Part shown: in pieces, positions 56,381 through 64,000 of the stretch
Layout: each line of letters begins with the position of its first letter
Numbering within the stretch: the stretch's first letter is position 1
Assembly: GCF_002095485.1 (NCBI RefSeq)
Contig: NZ_MLFS01000019.1
Span: 1 to 64,000, forward strand
DNA from: Pantoea wallisii
GTDB lineage: Bacteria > Pseudomonadota > Gammaproteobacteria > Enterobacterales > Enterobacteriaceae
Direction of reading: 5' to 3'
DNA length: 64,000 nt
Notes under the pieces: model-generated
The model's database searches: none
Seen by the model: the letters and a program-made list of their open reading frames with translations, nothing else
Told to the model about the DNA's origin: nothing
Translations under genes and position numbers: made by a program

Positions 56381-56632
56381 ATGGAGCTTTATTATTATGT
56401 CGATAAGCATGCCGGCTATAACGACAATCACGTGGTGCACGCAAAGGGCTGCCCTTTCCTGCCAGGTGTCGATGGACGGCGTTTTCTGGGCACGTTTTAC
56501 ACCGCAAATGCCGCCATTCAGCAGGCGCGTAAATTTTACGCAACTGCGCTGGGCTGTGAACACTGCTGTCCGGTTACGATAAAAAAAAACCTGAACCACA
56601 CGAATAGCGTGGCCCTAAAACACATGGCCTGA
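56381..56632 (+). CDS. Small conserved Cys/His protein (possible metal-binding)
   Basis: 83 residues with a good GAGGT site. The pattern is HAKGCPFLP (H20, C24), then a LGTF strand, a helix rich in A and Q, and GCEHCCP (C59, C62, C63). Similar short proteins with a GC-x-LP start and a C-x2-CC end occur in many bacteria; the arrangement suggests metal or redox chemistry. No function is known to me. It sits alone between ynfM and sotB, where E. coli has asr. Confidence 0.65.
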   Translation: MELYYYVDKHAGYNDNHVVHAKGCPFLPGVDGRRFLGTFYTANAAIQQARKFYATALGCEHCCPVTIKKNLNHTNSVALKHMA

Positions 56633-57002
56633 CTCTGATAATCCTGGCCTGACTGCCCGGTTGTCGCTAAGCAAAATTAATAAGCAGCGTTACGGCGCCT
56701 TGCTATAACAGAAACAGTACGTTTAGCTTTGACTGGATCGCAAAATGCACATTGCGTGGTCACCGCCAGGATTGACTTTGCCTCCTGCGCACGCCTCCTC
56801 AGTACGCTGCCCTCGTGGAAATAGATAATAACCTCAAGCTATTAAGCACAGGTCCGGCGATAAAAAATATTCAATGATAAATGGCGGGTTAAAGGTTTTC
56901 ATCCGCTCATTAATGCTCCACAATAGCGGCAGTTTGTGACCTGGGTCACTTAATCGGGCGTATATTGCCCTTCACTCTCGCCGTTTAGCCGATTTGAACT
57001 CA
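56633..57002. promoter_or_regulatory. Intergenic region upstream of sotB with CRP-like site
   Basis: 370 bases without a gene. The right end holds TGTGA-CCTGGG-TCACT at 56935-56950, one base from the CRP consensus TGTGA-N6-TCACA, and a TATATT box at 56961-56966, set in GGGCG-TATATT-GCCC. The spacing puts the CRP-like centre about 30 bases before the likely start point, closer than usual for activation. Confidence 0.5.
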
Positions 57003-58187
57003 ATGCAATCAACTACCGTTTCACGTAAAACAGCCTGGCTGCGTGTGGTCCTGCTGGCCATTGCTGCTTTTGTCTTTAATACCACCGAATTTGTGCCGGT
57101 CGGTCTGCTGTCGGACATCGCGGCCAGTTTTTCGATGAAAACGGCCGATGTGGGCATCATGCTGACCATCTATGCGTGGGTGGTGGCGCTGCTATCGCTG
57201 CCGCTGATGCTGCTGACGCGGAACATTGAGCGCCGTCTGCTGCTGGCGGTGCTGTTCATCGTGTTTGTCGCCAGCCATGTGTTGTCACTGTTAGCGTGGG
57301 ATTTTACCTCGCTGGTGATTTCGCGTATCGGTATTGCGCTGGCGCACGCGGTGTTCTGGTCGATTACTGCCTCGCTGGCCATCCGCGTGGCGCCGGCCGG
57401 TAAGAAGACCCAGGCGCTGAGTATGCTGGCAACCGGCACCGCGCTGGCGATGGTGCTGGGCGTACCGATTGGCCGTATTGTGGGTCAGTATCTTGGCTGG
57501 CGCACCACGTTTGGCATGATTGGCCTTTCGGCGCTGGTGCTGATGATCTTGCTGGTGCGTATTCTGCCGCGTCTGCCAAGTGAACATACCGGGTCACTGA
57601 GTAGCGTGCCGATGCTGTTCCGCCGCCCGGCGCTGGTCTCAATGTACATTCTGGTGACGGTCGTCGTGACCGCACACTATACGGCATACAGCTATATTGA
57701 ACCTTTTATGCAGGTGGTGGCGAGCGCAGATGAGAACTTCACGACGCTGCTGCTGCTGCTGTTCGGATCGGCCGGGATTATCGGCAGCATTGTGTTCAGT
57801 ACACTGGGCAATAAGTTCCCCTCCGCGTTGCTGATTGCCGCGATCGCGCTGATTACCCTGAGCATGGGCCTGCTGCTGTTTGCGGCGGTCCGTCCTGTGG
57901 CCATCACCGTGCTGTGCATTATCTGGGGCATGGCGATGATGATGATTGGTCTGGCAATGCAGGTGCGCGTGTTGTCGCTGGCGCCGGATGCCACGGATGT
58001 GGCGATGTCGCTGTTTTCCGGCATTTACAATATCGGCATTGGGGCCGGTGCGCTGCTGGGTAACCAGGTGAGCGAACATTTGCAGATGTCAGACGTTGGC
58101 AATGTGGGCGGATTGATTGGCCTGGCGGCGCTGTTCTGGTGTGTCGCTATTTTCCGTCGCTATCCGCAGCTGCGTTCTAACGGATAG
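57003..58187 (+). CDS. sotB: Sugar efflux transporter SotB (YdeA)
   Basis: 394 residues with 12 helices. [35 protein letters not shown] and the MFS block [18 protein letters not shown] match E. coli SotB. It exports arabinose and related sugars and inducers such as IPTG, relieving sugar-phosphate stress. The ATG at 57003 is used; the TTG three codons earlier is less likely, and neither has a strong ribosome site. A CRP-like site lies upstream. Confidence 0.9.
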   Translation: MQSTTVSRKTAWLRVVLLAIAAFVFNTTEFVPVGLLSDIAASFSMKTADVGIMLTIYAWVVALLSLPLMLLTRNIERRLLLAVLFIVFVASHVLSLLAWDFTSLVISRIGIALAHAVFWSITASLAIRVAPAGKKTQALSMLATGTALAMVLGVPIGRIVGQYLGWRTTFGMIGLSALVLMILLVRILPRLPSEHTGSLSSVPMLFRRPALVSMYILVTVVVTAHYTAYSYIEPFMQVVASADENFTTLLLLLFGSAGIIGSIVFSTLGNKFPSALLIAAIALITLSMGLLLFAAVRPVAITVLCIIWGMAMMMIGLAMQVRVLSLAPDATDVAMSLFSGIYNIGIGAGALLGNQVSEHLQMSDVGNVGGLIGLAALFWCVAIFRRYPQLRSNG

Positions 58188-58232
58188 GGTTGGTTCGCCT
58201 TCACCGGTCCGGAGCGGCACCTGCACATTTGG

Positions 58233-58262
58233 CACTGGCGGCCCTGGCGGGTCGCCACTCCG
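58233..58262. repeat. REP-like palindromic element, copy 3
   Basis: CACTGGCGGCCCTGGCGGGTCGCCACTCC matches the copies at 17458 and 35914 except for one change in the loop (TGAC to TGGC). It lies between convergent sotB and rhaM. Confidence 0.7.
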
Positions 58263-58337
58263 AAGGTTAAAAATGTTGGTGTTCAGAAACAGCGACAACA
58301 ATGGAAGGGAAGAAGGGAGAGTGAGTCAAGCCCGGAC

Positions 58338-58363
58338 GACACGCGGCTGGGACGCCGCGTGTC
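58338..58363. terminator. Hairpin between sotB and rhaM
   Basis: GACACGCGGC-TGGGAC-GCCGCGTGTC, a perfect 10-base stem in the 314-base gap between convergent genes. Nothing else coding was seen in that gap besides the REP-like element. Confidence 0.55.
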
Positions 58364-58501
58364 GAGGCCCGTATGGATGCGGCCGTTGCCGTTCCGGGCG
58401 TGCTTACCCTCCCTTCTGCCCGTATACAGAATCCGCAGCAATGAAATTTGTTGAGGTTCGTTAACCCCCGGGACAAACAGTCATCGATTACCCGCGCCTG
58501 A

Positions 58502-58816
58502 TTAAGGCATAAAAAACATCGCCTTGAGTTCAGCGCTGACCGGGCTGTTATCCGTATTGGAGGGCATGAGATCTTTCATGGATGCCCACCAGCGCTGGCA
58601 CACCTCGGTCTGCGCCACGGCCTGCCAGCGCGCTTCGGAGTCTATCTCCACGCTGGCGAACAGCAGATTGCGCTCCGCATCCAGCCAGATGGCATAATTA
58701 TGCGCGCCGTGGGCTTTAAGCGTCTCCTCCAGCTCCGGCCAGATCGGTGAGTGCCGGCGCAGGTACGCATCGTGGCAGTCCGCGTACACCTGCATCACAA
58801 ACGCTTTACGCAACAT
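58502..58816 (-). CDS. rhaM: L-rhamnose mutarotase RhaM
   Basis: 104 residues, the exact length of E. coli Rha[42 protein letters not shown] is the family core. It interconverts alpha- and beta-L-rhamnose so that RhaA receives the right anomer. Its start overlaps the end of rhaD by 11 bases, placing it last in rhaBADM. Confidence 0.93.
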   Translation of the reverse strand: MLRKAFVMQVYADCHDAYLRRHSPIWPELEETLKAHGAHNYAIWLDAERNLLFASVEIDSEARWQAVAQTEVCQRWWASMKDLMPSNTDNSPVSAELKAMFFMP

Positions 58817-59648
58817 CGCTGCGCTCCGCCTGCAGGGCCGCGGCCCACGGTTTCACGTTAAAGCGCTCGCCCAATGCGATCAGCTGTTCGGTGGTGATGC
58901 TTTGCCGGATGCCGCCCATGGAGAGCGCTTTTACCACTACCTCTGATGATTTTTCCGCCGTATCGATCAGGCCAAAGGTCTCATCAAGGTTCGGCCCGGC
59001 GCCAAAAATACCGTGGAACGGCCACATCACCAGACTGTGGTTTGCCATCTCATCTGCGGTTGCCTGACCAATCCCGTCAGTGCCCGGCACCATCCACGGC
59101 AGAATGCCTACGCCATCCGGGAACACCACCAGGCATTCGGTGCTGCCTTCCCACAGCAGACGGGTAAAGCGCGCCGAATCCAGATGCACCACGTAGCTCA
59201 ACGCCATAAAGTTCGTCGCGTGGCAGTGCATAATTACGCGGTCGCCCCCCTGCGTCACCTGCTTCCGCACGCTATGTGACTGAAAATGCGCGGCCAGTTC
59301 GGAGGTCGGTAACCCGCCGTGGCTCAGCCCCCAGTGAATTTTGTACGACAGCCCTTTGTCATCCACCTGCAGCAGCGCCAGGCTGTCCGCCGGATCGAGC
59401 TGTACGTTACGGAAAAACTTGCCAGAGCCGGTGACTAAAAACCAGTCATTAGCCAATGCTGGCGCGGGTTTGCTCAGTTCAATACAGCGGGGCTCGCCGT
59501 AAAAATCAGCAGCGAAATCAGCCACCTCTTCCGGCAGTAAGCGCAGGCTGACATTGCCGCCATTACGCTCATCCCAGCCTTTCAGCCACATATCACTGGT
59601 CGCTTTAACCATTCCCTGAACGAACCAGGAAGTCAGAATGTTTTGCAT
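58806..59648 (-). CDS. rhaD: Rhamnulose-1-phosphate aldolase RhaD
   Basis: 280 residues against 274 in E. coli. The class II aldolase has the zinc-site motif MHCHATNF and the N-terminal [17 protein letters not shown] block. It splits L-rhamnulose 1-phosphate to dihydroxyacetone phosphate and L-lactaldehyde. It is 11 bases after rhaA and has a good GGGACAAC site. Confidence 0.95.
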   Translation of the reverse strand: MQNILTSWFVQGMVKATSDMWLKGWDERNGGNVSLRLLPEEVADFAADFYGEPRCIELSKPAPALANDWFLVTGSGKFFRNVQLDPADSLALLQVDDKGLSYKIHWGLSHGGLPTSELAAHFQSHSVRKQVTQGGDRVIMHCHATNFMALSYVVHLDSARFTRLLWEGSTECLVVFPDGVGILPWMVPGTDGIGQATADEMANHSLVMWPFHGIFGAGPNLDETFGLIDTAEKSSEVVVKALSMGGIRQSITTEQLIALGERFNVKPWAAALQAERSDVA

Positions 59649-59659
59649 GGTGTTGTCCC

Positions 59660-60916
59660 TTAACGATGGCGCAATGTGTGTTGTTCATAGTGGCGGATCT
59701 CACTGAGCCAGCTGGCATCTGCCGGTACATCGTGGCGTAAGCACCATGCCTCCCAGACGGCCTGCCACGGCAGTGACTTCTGCTCCTCCAGCAGCGCCAG
59801 ACGCGCGGTGAAGTCCCCCTGCTGCTCCAGCGCGCGCAGCTGATCGCCCGGTTCCAGTAGCGCACGCAGCAGCGCCTTCTTCGCATTGCGGGTACCGATC
59901 ACCCAGGCGGCAATACGGTTGATGGAGGCATCAAAGAAGTCGAGACCGATATGCACCTTATCGAAGAGTTTCTGACGCGCGATCTCATGGGCGATGGCCT
60001 GGGTTTCATCATCCAGCAACACCACGTGATCGCTATCCCAGCGAACCGGACGGCTGACATGCAGCAGCAGGCGCGGCACATACAGCATTGCGGTAGAGAT
60101 TTTGTCGGAGATCACTTCGGTAGGATGAAAATGCCCGGCATCCAGCGTCAATGCTGTCTGGCGGCTGCTGGCGTACCCCAGGCAAAATTCGTTTGACCCG
60201 ACGGTATAACTCTCGGCGCCAATTCCGAACAGCTTGCTCTCCACGGCATCGATATGATGCTGCGGATTGAGCTGCTCACTGATGACCTCATCCAGCGCGC
60301 TCGCCAGGCGCTGGCGCGGCGCAAAGCGATCGACCGTAAGATCTTTCATGCCATCCGGCACCCAGATGTTCATGACGGAGGGGGTACTAAGCTGCTCGCC
60401 GAAGTAGGCAGAGATATGGCGGCTGGCTTTGCAGTGATCGATCCAGAACTGCCGAATCCCCTTATCGGCGTGCGATAACGTAAACCCATCGGCGCTTTTC
60501 GCATGTGAAAAGCAGGTGGGATTGAAATCCAGCCCCAGCTTATTGCGCTTCGCCCACTCCACCCAGTGACTGAAGTGCTGTGGTTCAATCGCGTCACGCT
60601 CCACCGGTTTGTCACTTTCAAGATAAATCGCATGCAGATTGAGGCGCTTAGCCCCCGGGATCAGCGACATCGCTTTATCCAGGTCGGCCCGCAACTCGAC
60701 CGCATTACGCGCCCGTCCCGGATAGTTGCCGGTGGTCTGAATGCCGCCGGTCAGCGCACCGTTGGGGTTTTCAAAACCGCGTACGTCATCACCCTGCCAG
60801 CAGTGCATAGAGACCGGAATCGTATCCAGTTGCGCCATCACCTGGTCCACATCTACGCCCGTCGCGGCGTAACGTTGTTTAGCCAGGTCAAAGGCCTGTT
60901 CAATCAGCTTTGTCAT
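59660..60916 (-). CDS. rhaA: L-rhamnose isomerase RhaA
   Basis: 418 residues against 419 in E. coli. [50 protein letters not shown] and [17 protein letters not shown] carry the metal-binding His, Asp and Glu residues of the TIM barrel. It converts L-rhamnose to L-rhamnulose. Its start overlaps the rhaB stop by 17 bases, which suggests translational coupling. Confidence 0.96.
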   Translation of the reverse strand: MTKLIEQAFDLAKQRYAATGVDVDQVMAQLDTIPVSMHCWQGDDVRGFENPNGALTGGIQTTGNYPGRARNAVELRADLDKAMSLIPGAKRLNLHAIYLESDKPVERDAIEPQHFSHWVEWAKRNKLGLDFNPTCFSHAKSADGFTLSHADKGIRQFWIDHCKASRHISAYFGEQLSTPSVMNIWVPDGMKDLTVDRFAPRQRLASALDEVISEQLNPQHHIDAVESKLFGIGAESYTVGSNEFCLGYASSRQTALTLDAGHFHPTEVISDKISTAMLYVPRLLLHVSRPVRWDSDHVVLLDDETQAIAHEIARQKLFDKVHIGLDFFDASINRIAAWVIGTRNAKKALLRALLEPGDQLRALEQQGDFTARLALLEEQKSLPWQAVWEAWCLRHDVPADASWLSEIRHYEQHTLRHR

Positions 60917-62381
60917 AAGCGAGTTCCTTAGCGGGTTGGCTCAGCGCTGCAAAGCGAGCCTGATGGGCCGCAAAGGCGCTGTTCTTCAGCGGTTCAAAGG
61001 TTTCTAACGGAAAATTGTGGCGGATAGCGCGGCGTAGATCGGCCACATCGCGCAGCTCACCCAGCGCAATCAGCTGGCAGCCCACGTTGCCCAGCGTGGA
61101 GGCTTCCACCGGCCCGGCGAGCACCGTCAGCTGGCAGGCATCTGCGCACAGCTGATTCAGTAAGGGGTTCTGACTGCCGCCGCCGACAATATGCAGTTGA
61201 CGCAGCGGCGTACCGCGCAGCTGATTGAGCTCCAGCACTGTCTGGCGGTACAGCAGCGCAAGGCTGTCAAAAATGGTTCGCGCCAGCGCGGCCGCAGTGT
61301 GCGGTATCGGCATCAACTGCTCCGCACAGGCGTTCTGGATCTCCTGCACCATGCTATCCGGGTTAATAAAGCGCGCATGGTTAGGGTTAATCAGCGTGCG
61401 GCAGGCGGGCTCACGCGTTGTCTCCGCAATCAGCTGGCAGAGATCGCTGATGTGTAACTCGCTGCAGACGCGCTGCAGCAGCCAGAGGCCCATGATATTT
61501 TTCAGTACCCGGTAGCCCTCCGCGCCCCCTTCATTGGTGAAGTTGGCGTGCAGGGCAGCGTCACTGAGGCATGGCTGCAGGCTCTCTATCCCCATCAGCG
61601 ACCAGGTACCGGAGCTGAGATAAGCCGCATCATCCTGCATCAGCGGGGTTGCCAGCACCGCGCTGGCGGTATCGTGCGTGGCGACCGCAATCACCGGAAT
61701 GCGTCGCTGGCTGGCGCTGGTCCAGTAGCCGACGGTGTTGCCTGGTGGGCGCGGCGTACCAAACCAGGCCGCATCGACGCCGGCCCAGGCCAGCAGCTCG
61801 CTATCCCACTCGCCGCGCTGAATATTCAGCAGCTGCGTGGTGGTGGCATTGGTATACTCCCAGTTCATCTGGCCGGTCAGACGATAGTGCAGATAGTCCG
61901 GAATCATCAGCGCGTAGCGGACCTGCGCCTGCCAGTCCGGCTGCTGCAGATGCAGCGCACGCAGCTGATAGAGCGTGTTAAACGGCAGAAACTGAATGCC
62001 GGTGCGCTGATAAATAGCCTGCTGACCCAGATCCGCCATCGCCTGCGCCATCTGGCCATCGGTGCGTGGGTCACGATAGCTCACGGCTTCGCCGACGCGT
62101 TCGCCCTGCGCATCCAGCAGCACCAGATCCACGCCCCAGGTATCGATACCGATGCTGTCTGGCACGATGCCCTCATCGTCCAGCTGCTGCAGGCCGGCGC
62201 GAATTTCCTGCTCCAGCACGTCCAAATCCCAGCAGTCATATCCGGCCCGCCGCACGCGCTGATTCGCAAACCGGTGCACTTCGCGCAGGCTAAGCTGCTG
62301 GCTGGCCGAAGCCCATTGGGCGAGCATCACGCGCCCGCTGGATGCGCCTAAATCAATGGCAACAATGCTACGCATACTCAT
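60900..62381 (-). CDS. rhaB: Rhamnulokinase RhaB
   Basis: 493 residues against 489 in E. coli. FGGY kinase with [54 protein letters not shown] and [18 protein letters not shown]. It phosphorylates L-rhamnulose at C1. The ATG at 62381 has an AGGAAG site; a longer frame to 62438 lacks one. First gene of rhaBADM, read away from rhaS, with the control region between. Confidence 0.95.
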   Translation of the reverse strand: MSMRSIVAIDLGASSGRVMLAQWASASQQLSLREVHRFANQRVRRAGYDCWDLDVLEQEIRAGLQQLDDEGIVPDSIGIDTWGVDLVLLDAQGERVGEAVSYRDPRTDGQMAQAMADLGQQAIYQRTGIQFLPFNTLYQLRALHLQQPDWQAQVRYALMIPDYLHYRLTGQMNWEYTNATTTQLLNIQRGEWDSELLAWAGVDAAWFGTPRPPGNTVGYWTSASQRRIPVIAVATHDTASAVLATPLMQDDAAYLSSGTWSLMGIESLQPCLSDAALHANFTNEGGAEGYRVLKNIMGLWLLQRVCSELHISDLCQLIAETTREPACRTLINPNHARFINPDSMVQEIQNACAEQLMPIPHTAAALARTIFDSLALLYRQTVLELNQLRGTPLRQLHIVGGGSQNPLLNQLCADACQLTVLAGPVEASTLGNVGCQLIALGELRDVADLRRAIRHNFPLETFEPLKNSAFAAHQARFAALSQPAKELAYDKAD

Positions 62382-62490
62382 GGCGTGTTCTTCCTGTGAT
62401 GACAGGCTTACAGAGTAGAAATCCCGCCGCTCTGTCACCTTATGCGCAGTGCCAGCAGGCGATCATCACTGGCAGCACGACAAAGGTGTT

Positions 62491-62506
62491 CGTGAGAGAG
62501 TTCACA
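62491..62506. promoter_or_regulatory. CRP-like site in rhaB-rhaS intergenic region
   Basis: CGTGA-GAGAGT-TCACA, one base from the CRP consensus half-site, in the 288-base divergent region where E. coli rhaBAD and rhaSR need CRP. An inverted pair TGCCAG and CTGGCA near 62452-62476 could contain part of a RhaS or RhaR site, a weaker call. Confidence 0.55.
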
Positions 62507-62669
62507 GAACCGCGCAACAGCAGAGTTGTGAGCTTTGCCGCATTTCTATCAATCACTTAGGCGATCTTGAATAAATCACCCTTTTCCTGCCTCGCCCGGT
62601 TCAAAATTCAAGGTAAGGTGCGCAGCGGCTGCGTAGACTCGTTGCAGTTTTGTTAACTGAGGGCGAACC

Positions 62670-63491
62670 ATGACCGTTCTGCATAGCGCTGATTTCTTCC
62701 CTGCCGGGAACTACGCCATCGCCATTGAGCCGCGCGTCCCGCAGCAGGCATTTCCGGAGCACCATCATGATTTTCATGAGATTGTGCTGGTTGAACAGGG
62801 CTCTGGCGTGCACGTGTTTAACGGCCAGCCACAGGCGTTAAGCGCCGGCTGCGTCTGCTTTGTGCGCGACCATGACCGCCATCTGTATGAGCAGACTGAC
62901 AACCTCTGCTTAACTAACGTGCTCTATCGCAGCCCGGAGGCTTTCCGCTTTCTCTCCGGCTTACAGGCGCTGCTGCCGCGTGAAGAGGAGGGGCAATACG
63001 CTTCACACTGGCGTATTAATCAGAAGGTGATGACGCAGGCGCTCCAGCTGGTTACACAGATGAAGCAGCAGGCGTGCTGGTCGCTGGAGCGGCAGGCGCA
63101 TCAGGAGCAGCTGTTTCTGCAACTGCTGGTGTTGTTGCGCGAGGCGGCTCACAACGAACACGCGCAGGATCAGGAAGCGCGGCTGCATCGGTTGCTTGAC
63201 TGGCTGAATACGCACTACAGTGAAGATATTGCGTGGGAAGCGCTGGCCGATCGTTTCTCGCTGTCGCTGCGGACGCTGCATCGTCAGATGAAACAGCAGA
63301 CCGGCAGCACGCCGCAGCGTTATCTGAATCGGCTGCGTTTATTGCAGGCACGCCATCTGCTGCGTCACAGCGATATGCGTATTACGGACATCGCCTTTCA
63401 GTGTGGATTTGGAGACAGCAACCACTTCTCCACCCTGTTCCGGCGTGAATTTGGCTGCGCGCCCCGCACGGAGCGCCAGCAGATGTGGTAA
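62670..63491 (+). CDS. rhaS: RhaS, AraC-family activator of rhaBAD
   Basis: 273 residues against 278 in E. coli. The N-terminal cupin-like rhamnose domain starts with [18 protein letters not shown] and [24 protein letters not shown]. The C-terminal domain has two helix-turn-helix units ([21 protein letters not shown] and [26 protein letters not shown]). With L-rhamnose it activates rhaBAD and rhaT. It is opposite rhaBADM and precedes rhaR by 14 bases. Confidence 0.95.
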   Translation: MTVLHSADFFPAGNYAIAIEPRVPQQAFPEHHHDFHEIVLVEQGSGVHVFNGQPQALSAGCVCFVRDHDRHLYEQTDNLCLTNVLYRSPEAFRFLSGLQALLPREEEGQYASHWRINQKVMTQALQLVTQMKQQACWSLERQAHQEQLFLQLLVLLREAAHNEHAQDQEARLHRLLDWLNTHYSEDIAWEALADRFSLSLRTLHRQMKQQTGSTPQRYLNRLRLLQARHLLRHSDMRITDIAFQCGFGDSNHFSTLFRREFGCAPRTERQQMW

Positions 63492-63505
63492 CCGGAGCGT
63501 TTAAC

Positions 63506-64000
63506 ATGTCGCTGATTCTGTCACGTGAGGACTACTTCCCCGCCAGCAATCTGCCAATTGCCGTGGCCGAACGTATGCCGCAGCCCTCCTTCCCGCCGCA
63601 CCGGCATGCGTTCAGCGAGATCGTCATTGTCTGGCGCGGCAACGGCCTGCACATCCTCAACGATCGCCCGTGGCTGATCACCTGCGGCGATGTGTTCTAT
63701 ATCCGCGACAGTGACTGTCACAGCTACGACAGCGTTAACGACCTGGCGCTGGATAATATTCTTTACTGCCGCGATCGCTTCCGCCTGGCGCTGGACTGGA
63801 GCCAGCTCCTGCCGTCACAGGAGGATGACGCGCCCTCCGGCTGGCGCTTAACCACGCGCGGCATGGCGCTGGCGCGCAGTGTGATCAGCCAGCTGGAGCG
63901 CGAGAGCCGTAAAAGTGATTCACTGTCAATTCAGCTCTCTGAAGCGCTGTTTTTACAGCTGGCGTTGATTCTGCGGCGTCACGGCTATGCCGCGGACCGT
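63506..64000 (+). CDS. rhaR: RhaR, AraC-family activator of rhaSR (cut by window end)
   Basis: The first 165 codons of a protein normally about 282 long. The visible part is the rhamnose-binding domain (LSREDYFPASNLPIAVAERM, RHAFSEIVIVWRGNGLHILNDRPW, CGDVFYIRDSDCHSY). The DNA-binding domain lies beyond the window. It activates rhaSR in response to L-rhamnose. The start ATG at 63506 has a CCGGAGCG site just after rhaS, so rhaSR is an operon. Confidence 0.92.
   Translation, partial: MSLILSREDYFPASNLPIAVAERMPQPSFPPHRHAFSEIVIVWRGNGLHILNDRPWLITCGDVFYIRDSDCHSYDSVNDLALDNILYCRDRFRLALDWSQLLPSQEDDAPSGWRLTTRGMALARSVISQLERESRKSDSLSIQLSEALFLQLALILRRHGYAADR

Overview
The window is chromosomal DNA of an enterobacterium. 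The genes resemble Escherichia coli and Salmonella genes, but the accessory content (DUF3131 and cellulose-synthase-like glycan genes, an erythritol operon, a TTGAGC-operator TetR unit) points to Erwiniaceae, most likely Pantoea or a close relative. The genus is an inference. Gene density is high and most genes have clear ribosome sites. No tRNA, rRNA, CRISPR, insertion sequence, phage or plasmid feature was seen.

Region by region: (1) 1-9276 is a surface-glycan locus. A minus-strand operon holds a GT2 synthase (frameshifted), two DUF3131 proteins and a membrane-anchored protein cut by the window edge. A divergent plus-strand operon holds an OpgC-type acyltransferase, a predicted outer-membrane barrel, and a three-gene partner-switching regulator (receiver-PP2C phosphatase, STAS antagonist, RsbW-type ATPase). 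(2) 9273-19179 holds an esterase, a YoaK-like membrane protein, a TetR regulator, a soluble FIST chemoreceptor, an orphan ABC membrane domain, small DNA-binding-type proteins, two SDR enzymes and a LysR gene. Three copies of one palindrome link the TetR gene to the ABC-type gene. (3) 19182-22305 is the nucleoside-salvage set yeiL, rihB, nupX. (4) 22321-33044 is an erythritol island: eryABCD faces a divergent ABC uptake operon with a DUF2291 protein and a DeoR regulator. (5) 33084-41833 holds two acetyltransferases, a YciT-like regulator with ybiU, a class C beta-lactamase, and a second polyol-type operon (FAD dehydrogenase, class I aldolase, LyxK-like kinase). (6) 41890-46404 and 51822-56214 keep the E. 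coli neighbourhood dcp/ydfG/ynfA/ynfB/ynfD and ynfK/mlc/ynfL/ynfM. An MFS exporter and an OsmU-type osmoprotectant transporter lie between the two blocks. (7) 56381-64000 holds a small Cys-rich protein, sotB and the L-rhamnose regulon rhaMDAB, rhaS and rhaR (cut by the window end).

The theme is carbohydrate uptake and breakdown (rhamnose, erythritol, a second polyol or ketose, ribonucleosides) under local regulators and probably CRP and Mlc, joined to surface-glycan synthesis under partner-switch control.

A caution on the sequence: three genes (the GT2 synthase, dcp, the MFS exporter) each carry one apparent single-base deletion. In each case adding one base restores a full-length protein, which suggests either consensus errors in the assembly or recent gene loss.
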